From Pseudomonadales bacterium (GTDB taxonomy: Bacteria; Pseudomonadota; Gammaproteobacteria; Pseudomonadales; JAHRWD01): a DNA stretch of 64,000 nucleotides. The stretch is taken from positions 37,464 through 101,463 of the forward strand of contig JARGPR010000010.1 in the NCBI GenBank assembly GCA_029210125.1, read 5' to 3'. Below are positions 1 to 9,088 of this stretch, piece after piece. Under the pieces are notes generated by a model that was not told the origin of the DNA, did not search any database, and saw only the letters and a program-made list of their open reading frames with translations. Position 1 is the stretch's first letter. Each line of letters starts with the position of its first letter. Made by a program: the position numbers and the translations under genes.

Positions 1-987
<987 letters not shown>

Positions 988-1003
988 TTTTTGGTCCGTA
1001 TAA

Positions 1004-1043
1004 AAAAGGCCGGTTCTGATCTGAAGGTCAGAACCGGCCTTTT
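1004..1043. terminator. Bidirectional terminator between rlmKL and the P450 block
   Basis: A perfect 16-bp inverted repeat (left arm 1004-1019, right arm 1028-1043) with an 8-nt loop. The arms begin with AAAA and end with TTTT, so the hairpin can terminate the plus-strand rlmKL and the convergent minus-strand P450 array. Confidence 0.9.
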
Positions 1044-1067
1044 AAAGCAGAGGTCTTTCAAAAAAAC

Positions 1068-2363
1068 TTACTGTTTTTTGATTGGATGTAATCGAACGGG
1101 AAGTTCGGAAAACCCTTTAATAAAGGTAGATTTATTGCGTACAGGGGTTCCAACCACTTCAACTTTGTCAAAGCGTTTTAGAATCTCCTCCCAAATTACC
1201 CGCAGCTGCATTTCAGCTAAACGGTTACCCATGCAGCGGTGGATACCAAAACCAAATGATAGATGCTGACGCGGCTTTTCACGATCGATAATAAACTCGT
1301 AGGGCTGCTCTATCATTCTTTCATCTCTGTTTCCAGATACATACCACATCACAACTCGATCACCCTTTTTGATCTGCTGGCCACCTAAAATTGTATCTTC
1401 CATTGCTGTCCGTGCCATATGCGTAAGCGGCGTTTGCCAACGAATAATCTCTGGAACCATTGTGGAAACAAGACTGGGGTTTGCACGTAACTTATCATAC
1501 TGCTCAGGAAATTCGTTGAGAGCCAATACACTGCCTGAGATCGAGTTTCGAGTAGTATCGTTCCCACCCACAATCAACAATGTCAAGTTGCCCAGGAACG
1601 TCGCCGGATCCATATCCCGCGTATCTTTGCCATGGGCAAGCATTGAAATCAGATCAAAACTAGGCGGTGCGTTCACTCGCTCATTCCAGAGCTTAGTGAA
1701 TGCAGGTAGACACTCTTCCCATAAAATTCGTTCTCGCTCCTCATCCGAGGAAACGATTCCGTCGATTTCGGGAGCTGATGTTGCAACATCAGACCAATAG
1801 GTCAAATTGCGACGCTCTTCAAAGGGAAAATCGAACAAGGTAGCTAGCATCTGGGTCGTTAATTCAATGGATACTTTATCAACCCAGTTGAAAGTCTCAT
1901 CTAGCGGTAAAGAATCCAGAATCGATGCGCAACGTTCACGAATAATAGGCTCAAGTTTAGCCAGGTTGGTTGGGGCGACCACACCTTGAACCGCTTTGCG
2001 CTGCTTGCCATGTTCAGGTTCATCCATTCCAATGAAATTAGGTCGGTTAAATTTCTCCTCCCGAACTCGAATTGAAACACCTCCTACCTCAGAAGAATAG
2101 ATCTCCGGATGGCTTTCCACTTCCATGATCTCTTTGTAGGTTGTTACCGACCAGTAGGGAGCATTTTCAATCGAATCGGTACAGTAATGTACCGGTGCTT
2201 CATCACGCATTCGATCAAAAAACGGCCAAAAGCTATTAGTGTGAAATAACGCAGATTGTGCAATATCGTAATCTCTCAAATCAATAGAATCGGCATCCTT
2301 TCCGTACATGCTTCGCGGATCGCTTTCTGCATTTTTTATCAATTTCTCTGCTATCTTGCTCAT
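1068..2363 (-). CDS. CYP153-type cytochrome P450, paralog 1
   Basis: Soluble class I bacterial P450 of 431 aa. CYP153 enzymes hydroxylate the terminal carbon of alkanes and similar aliphatic chains, using electrons from a [2Fe-2S] ferredoxin. Visible motifs: I-helix GGNDTTRNS (about 266-274), ExxR as E305/R308, and the heme loop FGFGIHRCMGNRLAE with Cys377 as thiolate ligand. The segment FIGMDEPEHGKQRK matches the C-helix region of CYP153. The start has GGAG about nine bases upstream. It is the last gene of the six-P450 minus-strand array and most resembles paralog 4: both have a longer N-terminus with MYGKD and YDIAQSALFHTN. The family call is strong; the substrate cannot be read from sequence. 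Confidence 0.95.
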   Translation of the reverse strand: MSKIAEKLIKNAESDPRSMYGKDADSIDLRDYDIAQSALFHTNSFWPFFDRMRDEAPVHYCTDSIENAPYWSVTTYKEIMEVESHPEIYSSEVGGVSIRVREEKFNRPNFIGMDEPEHGKQRKAVQGVVAPTNLAKLEPIIRERCASILDSLPLDETFNWVDKVSIELTTQMLATLFDFPFEERRNLTYWSDVATSAPEIDGIVSSDEERERILWEECLPAFTKLWNERVNAPPSFDLISMLAHGKDTRDMDPATFLGNLTLLIVGGNDTTRNSISGSVLALNEFPEQYDKLRANPSLVSTMVPEIIRWQTPLTHMARTAMEDTILGGQQIKKGDRVVMWYVSGNRDERMIEQPYEFIIDREKPRQHLSFGFGIHRCMGNRLAEMQLRVIWEEILKRFDKVEVVGTPVRNKSTFIKGFSELPVRLHPIKKQ

Positions 2364-2467
2364 ATTATTTCTCCGAAATATTATTTTTATTTTCCGGTGT
2401 TCTTTAGGGGTGGAACTGTTTTATTTACTTTTGTATATGTGAATAAACTAGGCTCGCAGTATTCAAT

Positions 2468-3730
2468 TCACAGTGAATGAACTCTTACTGGTAGCTCAGC
2501 AAAACCTTTAATGAAAGTCGAATGATTTCGGACTGGCTCGCCCACTATTTCGACCAACCTAAAACGTTTCTGGATCTCTTCCCATGCAATACGAATCTGC
2601 ATTTCAGCTAAACGGTTACCCATGCAGCGATGGATACCAAAACCAAAGGATAGATGTTGGCGAGGTTTATCACGATCAATAATAAATTCGTTAGCTCTAT
2701 CAACCATCTCCTCGTCACGATTCCCAGAGACATACCACATCACTACCTTATCGCCTTTTTTAATCTGCTTGCCAGCCAATGTGGTATCCGAGGTCGCTAC
2801 CCGCATCATATGAGTAAGTGGTGTTTGCCAGCGAATAATCTCGGGGACCAGCTTAGGAATCAGCTCTGGGTGTTCACGTAATTTTTGATATTGATCAGGA
2901 TTTTGATTGAGTGCCAACACACCGCCCGATAAGGAATTACGGGTTGTATCGTTACCGCCAATAATCAGCAATATAAGGTTTCCTAGAAACTCCATTGGTT
3001 TCATTTTTCGTGTGGCTTCGCCATGGGCAAGCATCGAAATTAGGTCATTTTGAGGTGGCGCATTCACTCGTTCGTTCCAGATTTCAGTGAATGCCGCCAG
3101 ACATTCCAACATCACCTCTTCACGTTCTTCATCAGAACCAACCAGCCCTTCAGGGCCGGGTGCAGATGTCGCAACATCAGACCAGTAGGTTAATTTATGG
3201 CGCTGTTCAAAGGGGAAATCAAACAGGGTTGCTAGCATTTGGGTGGTGAGTTCAATGGAGACTCGTTCAACCCAATTGAAGGTTTTACCGATCGGTAAAG
3301 AATCCAGAATGCCACAGACACGACTTCGAATCAGCGGTTCTAGCAGTGCCAAATTAGTTGGAGCTACTACGCCCTGAACGGTTTTTCGCTGCTGACCATG
3401 ACCTGGTTCATCCATACGGATGAAGCTGGAGGTTTGAAGATTATCAACTGCCCGGGTTAAGAGGGAGATACCCTGAGCAGAGGAGTAGATATCTGGATTA
3501 CTCTCGACCTCCATAATATCTTTGTATTTGGTAACCGACCAATAGGGGCCGTGTTCTGAGTTGTTACAATAGTGAACAGGATCTTCCTTCCTCAGACGTT
3601 CAAAAAAGGGCCAGAAGGAATTGCTTTCAAACAGATCGGCCTGAGCCACATCAAATTCATCCAGTGGAATTGAGTATGGGTCACGCCCTATCATATTATT
3701 ATTTTGAACAACTGCGCTCATCTGATTCAC
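2468..3730 (-). CDS. CYP153-type cytochrome P450, paralog 2
   Basis: 420-aa soluble P450 with the full set of motifs: I-helix GGNDTTRNS (258-266), ExxR E297/R300, and heme ligand Cys369 in FGFGIHRCMGNRLAE. It lies 104 bp upstream of paralog 1 in the direction of transcription. The N-terminus (GRDPYSIPLDEFDVAQ, then FWPFFERLRKEDPVHYC) is closest to paralog 3, marking the two as a duplicated pair. The B-C loop after YSSAQGISLL, which in P450s contributes to substrate recognition, differs clearly from the other copies. It probably depends on the two ferredoxins and the reductase further upstream. No disabling change is seen. Confidence 0.95.
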   Translation of the reverse strand: MNQMSAVVQNNNMIGRDPYSIPLDEFDVAQADLFESNSFWPFFERLRKEDPVHYCNNSEHGPYWSVTKYKDIMEVESNPDIYSSAQGISLLTRAVDNLQTSSFIRMDEPGHGQQRKTVQGVVAPTNLALLEPLIRSRVCGILDSLPIGKTFNWVERVSIELTTQMLATLFDFPFEQRHKLTYWSDVATSAPGPEGLVGSDEEREEVMLECLAAFTEIWNERVNAPPQNDLISMLAHGEATRKMKPMEFLGNLILLIIGGNDTTRNSLSGGVLALNQNPDQYQKLREHPELIPKLVPEIIRWQTPLTHMMRVATSDTTLAGKQIKKGDKVVMWYVSGNRDEEMVDRANEFIIDRDKPRQHLSFGFGIHRCMGNRLAEMQIRIAWEEIQKRFRLVEIVGEPVRNHSTFIKGFAELPVRVHSL

Positions 3731-3848
3731 CTCGAGGATTATTATTTTTATAGATCGACCAACGAGTCAATATTCGGCAATTTTTCTTTTAGAACATGTA
3801 ATACTGTATCTCAATTAGATCCAATGAAAAATTCGAGACTTATTGGAT

Positions 3849-3900
3849 ATCAACCCCCTTTAGGCCACTCGCCAAATAACGAATTTTTAAAGGGGTTGAT
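3849..3900. repeat. Inverted repeat between P450 paralogs 2 and 3
   Basis: Left arm 3849-3862 (ATCAACCCCCTTTA) and right arm 3888-3900 (TAAAGGGGTTGAT) are complementary over 13 bp with one bulged C and a 25-nt loop. It sits just past the 3' end of paralog 3. There is no clear U-run, so it could be a transcript-end structure rather than a simple terminator. Confidence 0.6.
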
Positions 3901-3928
3901 GGTTGGTGCTTTTTACAAAAAATCTCTA

Positions 3929-5188
3929 TCAGAGTGGATGAACTCGTACAGGCAATTCCGTGTAGCCTTTTACAAAGGTGGAAGCGTTTCGAACTGGCTC
4001 ACCCACCACTTCGACTTTAGAAAACCGCTTTGCGATCTCTTCCCAGACAATCCTCAACTGCATTTCCGCCAGGCGGTTACCCATGCAACGATGGATACCA
4101 AAACCAAAGGAAAGGTGCTGACGAGGTTTTTCACGATCGATAATAAAATCATCGGCATTCTCGATCGAGTCGCTATCACGGTTACCTGAAACGTACCACA
4201 TAACGACTTTATCACCCTTTTTAATTTGCTTGCCATGCAGGACAGTATCCTGCGTAGCGGTGCGGCGCATGTGGGTCAATGGCGTCTGATAACGAATAAT
4301 TTCAGGTACCATTTTGGGAATCAACTCAGGGTGCTCCCGTAGTTTTTGATACTGATCTGGGTTTTCATTCAAAAATAACACACCTCCGGTAAGGGAGTTA
4401 CGAGTAGTATCGTTACCACCGACAATCAGTAACATTAAGTTACCTAAGAACTCATAGGGCTGCATGTTACGAGTGGATTCACCATGGGCAAGCATGGAGA
4501 TCAGATCGTTTTGTGGTGGTGCATTCACGCGCTCATTCCAGAGTTTCGTAAAGGCCTCCAGGCATTCAAGCAATACAGCTCGGCGCTCTTCTATTGTCTC
4601 AACAAGCCCATCAGGCCCCGGAGTTGTGGTAGCGACATCAGACCACCAGGTCAGGTTTCTACGTTCTTCAAAGGGAAAATCAAATAAGGTTGCAAGCATT
4701 TGGGTTGTAAGCTCAATCGAAACCAGATCAACCCAGTTGAAAGTCTCGCCTACCGGAAGTGAATCCAAAATGCTGCACACTCTTTCGCGAATGACCGGCT
4801 CTAGCATTGCAAGGTTAGTGGGTGCAACGACACCCTGAACCGTTTTACGCTGATCGCCATGTTGTGGCTCATCCATAGCAATAAACATGGTGACCGGAAA
4901 TTCCTCCGTTGACATCTGAACAATGCCGATACCGTCGGCAGAAGAATAGATCTCAGGGTTACTCTCGACTTCCATGATATCTTTGTAGTTCGTCACCGAC
5001 CAATATGGCCCGTACTGTGATTCTGCACAGTAATGCACAGGATCCTCTTTACGAAGGCGTTCAAAAAACGGCCAAAATGCGTCAGCCTTGAATAGCGCGG
5101 GTTGCGCCACATCAATTTCATCTAGAGGGATAGAATAGGGATCCTGGCCCAACATTGTGTCAATTTCTTCGTTCATTACTGCACTCAT
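3929..5188 (-). CDS. CYP153-type cytochrome P450, paralog 3
   Basis: 419-aa P450 with I-helix GGNDTTRNS (257-265), ExxR E296/R299 and heme ligand Cys368 in FGFGIHRCMGNRLAE. The start follows a purine-rich AGGAGAGACGCG stretch, a strong ribosome binding site. It pairs with paralog 2 by its N-terminal sequence, but after the ExxR it has RYQTPLTHMRRTAT, as paralogs 5 and 6 do, rather than the RWQ of paralogs 1, 2 and 4, so it has a mixed character. It is separated from the upstream paralog 4 by a good intrinsic terminator, so it may need its own promoter or readthrough. Function is inferred as aliphatic terminal hydroxylase. Confidence 0.95.
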   Translation of the reverse strand: MSAVMNEEIDTMLGQDPYSIPLDEIDVAQPALFKADAFWPFFERLRKEDPVHYCAESQYGPYWSVTNYKDIMEVESNPEIYSSADGIGIVQMSTEEFPVTMFIAMDEPQHGDQRKTVQGVVAPTNLAMLEPVIRERVCSILDSLPVGETFNWVDLVSIELTTQMLATLFDFPFEERRNLTWWSDVATTTPGPDGLVETIEERRAVLLECLEAFTKLWNERVNAPPQNDLISMLAHGESTRNMQPYEFLGNLMLLIVGGNDTTRNSLTGGVLFLNENPDQYQKLREHPELIPKMVPEIIRYQTPLTHMRRTATQDTVLHGKQIKKGDKVVMWYVSGNRDSDSIENADDFIIDREKPRQHLSFGFGIHRCMGNRLAEMQLRIVWEEIAKRFSKVEVVGEPVRNASTFVKGYTELPVRVHPL

Positions 5189-5337
5189 CGCGTCTCTCCT
5201 TAGGTTGGATACGTTGTTGGCAAGCCATCTGTCACCAACAAGTGGAATTCAATTTAAATAAAGCGCACAGCTGTAACATTTATAACAACAACCACTATAC
5301 ACCACTTGAGGGTAAGGGCACCTTATCAGCTAGGCAT

Positions 5338-5363
5338 AAAAAAACCCGCTGTTATGCAGCGGG
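5338..5363 (-). terminator. Intrinsic terminator after P450 paralog 4
   Basis: On the minus strand CCCGCTG-loop-CAGCGGG (arms 5345-5351 and 5357-5363) is followed by a run of seven U. It lies between the 3' end of paralog 4 and the start of paralog 3. Confidence 0.88.
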
Positions 5364-5436
5364 CTTATTTACTAACGAAGAATCAAATCAGCTGGGGAAA
5401 CTCAACCAGACAAATCGATCATATTCACCCTCGAGG

Positions 5437-6723
5437 CTATAAAGGATGTACTCGAACAGGCAGATCCGAATAACCTTTTACAAAAGTGGAACGATTGCGC
5501 ACAGGCTCACCTACAACTTCAACTTTAGAAAAGCGTTTAGAGATCTCTTCCCAGGCTATACGAAGCTGCATTTCCGCCAGACGATTACCCATGCAGCGAT
5601 GAATCCCAAAACCAAAAGATAGATGTTGCCGAGGTTTATCTCGGTCGATAATAAACTCGTAGGGATTGTCGATCATCTCTTCATCACGATTACCCGATAC
5701 ATACCACATAACCAGGCGGTCATCTTTTTTGATCTGTTTGCCTCCGAGGGTAGTATCGCAAAGAGCTGTTCGCGCCATATGTGTCAAGGGGGTTTGCCAT
5801 CGGATGATTTCTGGAATCATTTTTGGAATCAGATCCAAATTTTCGCGTAACTTCTGGTACTGATCCGGGTTTTCGTTAAGTGCTAATACACCGCCAGTCA
5901 GTGAGTTACGGGTTGTATCGTTACCGCCAACAATCAACAGAATCAGGTTCCCGAGAAACTCCATTGGCTGCATGTGGCGAGTTTCTTTCCCGTGAGCAAG
6001 CATTGAAATCAGATCACTGGTGGGTTCTGCATTCACACGTTCATTCCACAGTTCAGTAAAAGCCGGCAAGCACTCTTCTATGAGAATACGTTCTCGCTCA
6101 TCTTCAGATTCAACGAATTTATCAATTTCCGGGCTACAAGTCGCCACATCGGACCAGTAGGTCAGCTTGCTTCGATCTTCGAAGGGAAAATCAAACAAAG
6201 TTGCCAGCATTTGAGTGGTTAATTCAATTGAAACTCTATCAACCCAGTTAAAGGTTTCACCAACGGGTAATGAATCAAGGATTTCAGCAACCCTGCCTCG
6301 GATAAGAGGTTCAAGAATAGCCAAGTTGGTCGGCGCCACAACGCCCTGAACCGTTCTTCGTTGGTCGCCGTGCTGAGGTTCATCCATCGCAATAAAACTA
6401 GTGGTATTAAAACTATCACGGTTTTCACGAATTGATATACCTAAAGCAGATGAATAAATCTCAGGATTACTCTCCACTTCCATAATGTCTTTGTATTTTG
6501 TGACCGACCAATAGGGGCTATGCTCAATTGAATCTTCACAGTAATGAACTGGATCTTCTTTACGGAGTCGATCAAAGAACCCCCACATAGTATTTGTGTG
6601 GAATAGAGCTGATTGAGCAATGTCGTATTTTTCTAACGGTATGGAATATGGGTCTTTTCCATACATATTACGGGAATCTTGAGATGCCATTTCTATGGCA
6701 TTATTGGCTGCAGCATCTGTCAT
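5437..6723 (-). CDS. CYP153-type cytochrome P450, paralog 4
   Basis: 428-aa P450 with I-helix GGNDTTRNS (266-274), ExxR E305/R308 and heme ligand Cys377. The N-terminus with NMYGKDPYSIPLEKYDIAQ and SALFHTN and the EIDKFVESEDERERIL segment make it the sister of paralog 1. In the meander region it reads IKKDDR where the others have IKKGDK or IKKGDR, a minor change. It is bounded by terminators on both sides (6766-6806 upstream, 5338-5363 downstream), so it may be a separately controlled unit within the array. Likely an aliphatic-chain hydroxylase. Confidence 0.95.
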   Translation of the reverse strand: MTDAAANNAIEMASQDSRNMYGKDPYSIPLEKYDIAQSALFHTNTMWGFFDRLRKEDPVHYCEDSIEHSPYWSVTKYKDIMEVESNPEIYSSALGISIRENRDSFNTTSFIAMDEPQHGDQRRTVQGVVAPTNLAILEPLIRGRVAEILDSLPVGETFNWVDRVSIELTTQMLATLFDFPFEDRSKLTYWSDVATCSPEIDKFVESEDERERILIEECLPAFTELWNERVNAEPTSDLISMLAHGKETRHMQPMEFLGNLILLIVGGNDTTRNSLTGGVLALNENPDQYQKLRENLDLIPKMIPEIIRWQTPLTHMARTALCDTTLGGKQIKKDDRLVMWYVSGNRDEEMIDNPYEFIIDRDKPRQHLSFGFGIHRCMGNRLAEMQLRIAWEEISKRFSKVEVVGEPVRNRSTFVKGYSDLPVRVHPL

Positions 6724-6765
6724 TTTATTATTATCCTTTTTTGTGACTCATAATTCACATATAAC

Positions 6766-6806
6766 AAAAAAAGGGCGATGCCCATTCTGAAAATCAGCAC
6801 CGCCCT
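6766..6806 (-). terminator. Intrinsic terminator after ferredoxin 1
   Basis: On the minus strand the arms GGGCGGTGC (6797-6805) and GCATCGCCC (6773-6781) pair with one G-U, with an inner CTGA/TCAG extension, followed by seven U. It lies between ferredoxin 1 and P450 paralog 4. Confidence 0.85.
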
Positions 6807-6832
6807 CAAATCTATTTGATTTAAACTACTTC

Positions 6833-7153
6833 CTAAAACTGGAACTCAGGCAAACGTACTTTAAGCCCTTCCATTTCATCCGTTACCGGTATCTGACAGC
6901 TGAGGCGAGACGTTTCCTGACGATCAGGGTTAAGACTCATGATCGCTTCTTCTGCATCATTGGTATTACCAACTCTTGGGAACCATGCTTCATCAACGTA
7001 TACGTGACAAGTTGCACATGCACACTCACCGCCGCAATCTGCATCGATACCTGGTACCAGGTTATCAACCGCAGCATTCATCACGCTGGTACCGTTCTCG
7101 GCATCAACTACCATTTCTTCACCATCATGTTTTACAAAAGTAATCTTGGTCAT
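6833..7153 (-). CDS. Adrenodoxin/putidaredoxin-type [2Fe-2S] ferredoxin 1
   Basis: 106-aa electron carrier between the NADH-dependent reductase and the P450s. The cluster ligands follow the C-x5-C-x2-C...C pattern of the adrenodoxin class: Cys40, Cys46, Cys49 and Cys86. It differs from ferredoxin 2 at only five residues (11, 14, 53, 60, 85), so the two are a recent duplication. It lies between P450 paralogs 5 and 4, with a hairpin on each side, and its upstream region shares a 12-nt block with that of ferredoxin 2. Full length for the family. Confidence 0.97.
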   Translation of the reverse strand: MTKITFVKHDGEEMVVDAENGTSVMNAAVDNLVPGIDADCGGECACATCHVYVDEAWFPRVGNTNDAEEAIMSLNPDRQETSRLSCQIPVTDEMEGLKVRLPEFQF

Positions 7154-7192
7154 TTTATCGGTTTAACTCCAGTTAACTATTTTTTATAAATT

Positions 7193-7232
7193 AGGCGGAC
7201 AGCATCTTAACAAACTAAGACAATGCCCGCCT
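7193..7232 (-). terminator. Hairpin after P450 paralog 5
   Basis: On the minus strand AGGCGG...CCGCCT with an inner TCTTA/TAAGA stem, followed by an AU-rich AATTTATAAAA stretch. It is a plausible but weak terminator or 3' stabilising hairpin between paralog 5 and ferredoxin 1. Confidence 0.6.
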
Positions 7233-7247
7233 AGTGGATCCTAACGC

Positions 7248-8510
7248 CTACTTAGCCAGGGGACGAAGCTGAACAGGAAGCTCTGCATAACCTCGAACGA
7301 AAGGAGAGTAGTTACGTACCGGCTCACCAACCACTTCTACTTTTTCAAAGCGCTTGAGAATTTCTTCCCATGTTACACGCAGCTGCATTTCCGCTAAGCG
7401 ATTACCCATGCAGCGGTGAATACCGAAGCCAAAGGATAGATGCTGCCTCGGTAATTTACGGTCAATGATGAAATCATCCGCATTTTCGATTACCTCGGAA
7501 TCACGGTTCCCTGACAGGAACCACATAGCAACCTTGTCACCTTTCTTAATATTTTGACCTTGCAGAACGTAGTCTTCTGTTGCAGTACGACGCATATGGG
7601 TCAGTGGCGTTTGGTAACGAATGATTTCAGGAATCATTTTTGGAATCAGGCCATGGTTCGCACGTAATTTGTCATATTGATCAGGATTTTGATTCAGGAA
7701 CAAAACACCGCCAGACAGTGAATTACGAGTCGTATCGTTGCCACCAATAATCAGCAACATCAGGTTACCCATGAATTCCATAGGACCCATATCACGAGTT
7801 TCTTTACCGTGGGCGAGCATGGAAATGAGGTCACCCTTGGGTGGCTCATTTACGCGCTGATTCCACAATTTAGTAAAGGCTGGCAGACACTCAGTCAGAA
7901 GAATATTTTGACGTTCCTCAATGGACTGAATAAGTGCATCTGGGCCGGGGATAGTAGTCGCAACATCAGACCAGTAAGTCAGATTACGACGTTCTTCGAA
8001 TGGGAAATCGAAAAGAGTTGCAAGCATTTGACCTGTCAGTTCAATAGATACCTTATCTACCCAGTCAAAGGTTTCATTTACAGGCAAGGTATCGAGAATA
8101 CCTACAATACGCTCACGAATAACTGGCTCCAACACTGCCAAGCTAGGCGGCGCAACGATACCTTGAACGGTTTTGCGTTGGTCTCCGTGTTTTGGCTCAT
8201 CCATAGCGATAAACATTGAAATATCAAAGTCAGGATCTGGATCGACCAACGTGATAGATGGTTCCGAAGAAAACACAGCAGGGTTGTTTTCCACTTCCAT
8301 GATATCTTTGTATCGGGTCACTGACCAATACGGGCCATTCTCAGAGTCCTTGCAATAGTGAACAGGCGCTTCTTTACGCAATCGCTCAAAGTACGGAAGT
8401 TCCGTTCCTGACATAAATAGCTCGGGTTGAGATACATCGTAATCCTCTAGAGGAATACTGTACGGATCTTTACCGAACATGTGGTTAAATTCTTGCTCAG
8501 CTACGCTCAT
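7248..8510 (-). CDS. CYP153-type cytochrome P450, paralog 5
   Basis: 420-aa P450 with I-helix GGNDTTRNS (256-264), ExxR E295/R298 and heme ligand Cys367 in FGFGIHRCMGNRLAE. It is closest to paralog 6: both begin MSVA, share SITL/SIAL-type B-C loops with PDFDISMFIAMDEPKHGD, and end with PVQLRP-AK. The ending LAK with positive charge differs from the VHPL ending of paralogs 3 and 4. It is followed by ferredoxin 1, so paralog 5 plus ferredoxin 1 form a cassette that mirrors paralog 6 plus ferredoxin 2. Confidence 0.95.
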   Translation of the reverse strand: MSVAEQEFNHMFGKDPYSIPLEDYDVSQPELFMSGTELPYFERLRKEAPVHYCKDSENGPYWSVTRYKDIMEVENNPAVFSSEPSITLVDPDPDFDISMFIAMDEPKHGDQRKTVQGIVAPPSLAVLEPVIRERIVGILDTLPVNETFDWVDKVSIELTGQMLATLFDFPFEERRNLTYWSDVATTIPGPDALIQSIEERQNILLTECLPAFTKLWNQRVNEPPKGDLISMLAHGKETRDMGPMEFMGNLMLLIIGGNDTTRNSLSGGVLFLNQNPDQYDKLRANHGLIPKMIPEIIRYQTPLTHMRRTATEDYVLQGQNIKKGDKVAMWFLSGNRDSEVIENADDFIIDRKLPRQHLSFGFGIHRCMGNRLAEMQLRVTWEEILKRFEKVEVVGEPVRNYSPFVRGYAELPVQLRPLAK

Positions 8511-8576
8511 AATTAAATCTTCCTAGTTCTGTTAAAAAATACGGGAACCCAACTATAAAACGCTGCATTCCACACA

Positions 8577-8614
8577 CGAAAAAGCGGCATTGAGATTTTA
8601 CACCCATGCCGCTT
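8577..8614 (-). terminator. Intrinsic terminator after ferredoxin 2
   Basis: On the minus strand AAGCGGCAT (8606-8614) pairs with ATGCCGCTT (8582-8590), followed by a short U-run. It lies between ferredoxin 2 and P450 paralog 5. Confidence 0.82.
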
Positions 8615-8649
8615 CAAACTCTACAACCAAACCGGTTGCTATAAATTCT

Positions 8650-8970
8650 CTAAAATTGAAACTCGGGCAAACGTACCTTGAGCCCTTCCATTTCATCCGT
8701 TACCGGAATCTGACAGCAGAGGCGAGACGTTTCCTGACGATCAGGATTAAGGCTCATGATCGCTTCTTCCGCATCATTAGTATTTCCAACTTTTGGAAAC
8801 CATGCTTCGTCAATGTATACGTGACAGGTTGCACATGCGCACTCACCGCCGCAATCCGCATCGATACCTGGTACCAGGTTATCAACCGCTGCATTCATCA
8901 CGCTGGTGCCGTTCTCGGCATCAACCACAATTTCTTCATCATCATGTTTTACAAAAGTAATCTTGGTCAT
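8650..8970 (-). CDS. Adrenodoxin/putidaredoxin-type [2Fe-2S] ferredoxin 2
   Basis: 106-aa ferredoxin nearly identical to ferredoxin 1, with the same ligands Cys40, Cys46, Cys49 and Cys86. One of the five differences places a second cysteine at position 85, directly before ligand Cys86 (LCCQIP instead of LSCQIP). Residue 11 is Asp instead of Gly, adding a negative charge. It lies between P450 paralogs 6 and 5 and presumably serves any of the six P450s. Whether the two ferredoxins differ in P450 preference cannot be told from sequence. Confidence 0.97.
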   Translation of the reverse strand: MTKITFVKHDDEEIVVDAENGTSVMNAAVDNLVPGIDADCGGECACATCHVYIDEAWFPKVGNTNDAEEAIMSLNPDRQETSRLCCQIPVTDEMEGLKVRLPEFQF

Positions 8971-9008
8971 TTTACTGCTCTATCCTTACTTAACAATCTT
9001 TATAAATT

Positions 9009-9041
9009 AGCGGGTACATCCGATCAAAAAACATACCCACT
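9009..9041 (-). terminator. Hairpin after P450 paralog 6
   Basis: On the minus strand AGTGGGTA (9034-9041) pairs with TACCCGCT (9009-9016) including one G-U, then continues into AATTTATAAA. The position and the 12-nt TTTATAAATTAG block (8999-9010) match the hairpin before ferredoxin 1, as expected of a duplicated cassette. Confidence 0.6.
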
Positions 9042-9088
9042 ACACTTGTTCCTATCCTCTTGGATACTAAATATAGACTTCTAAATAC

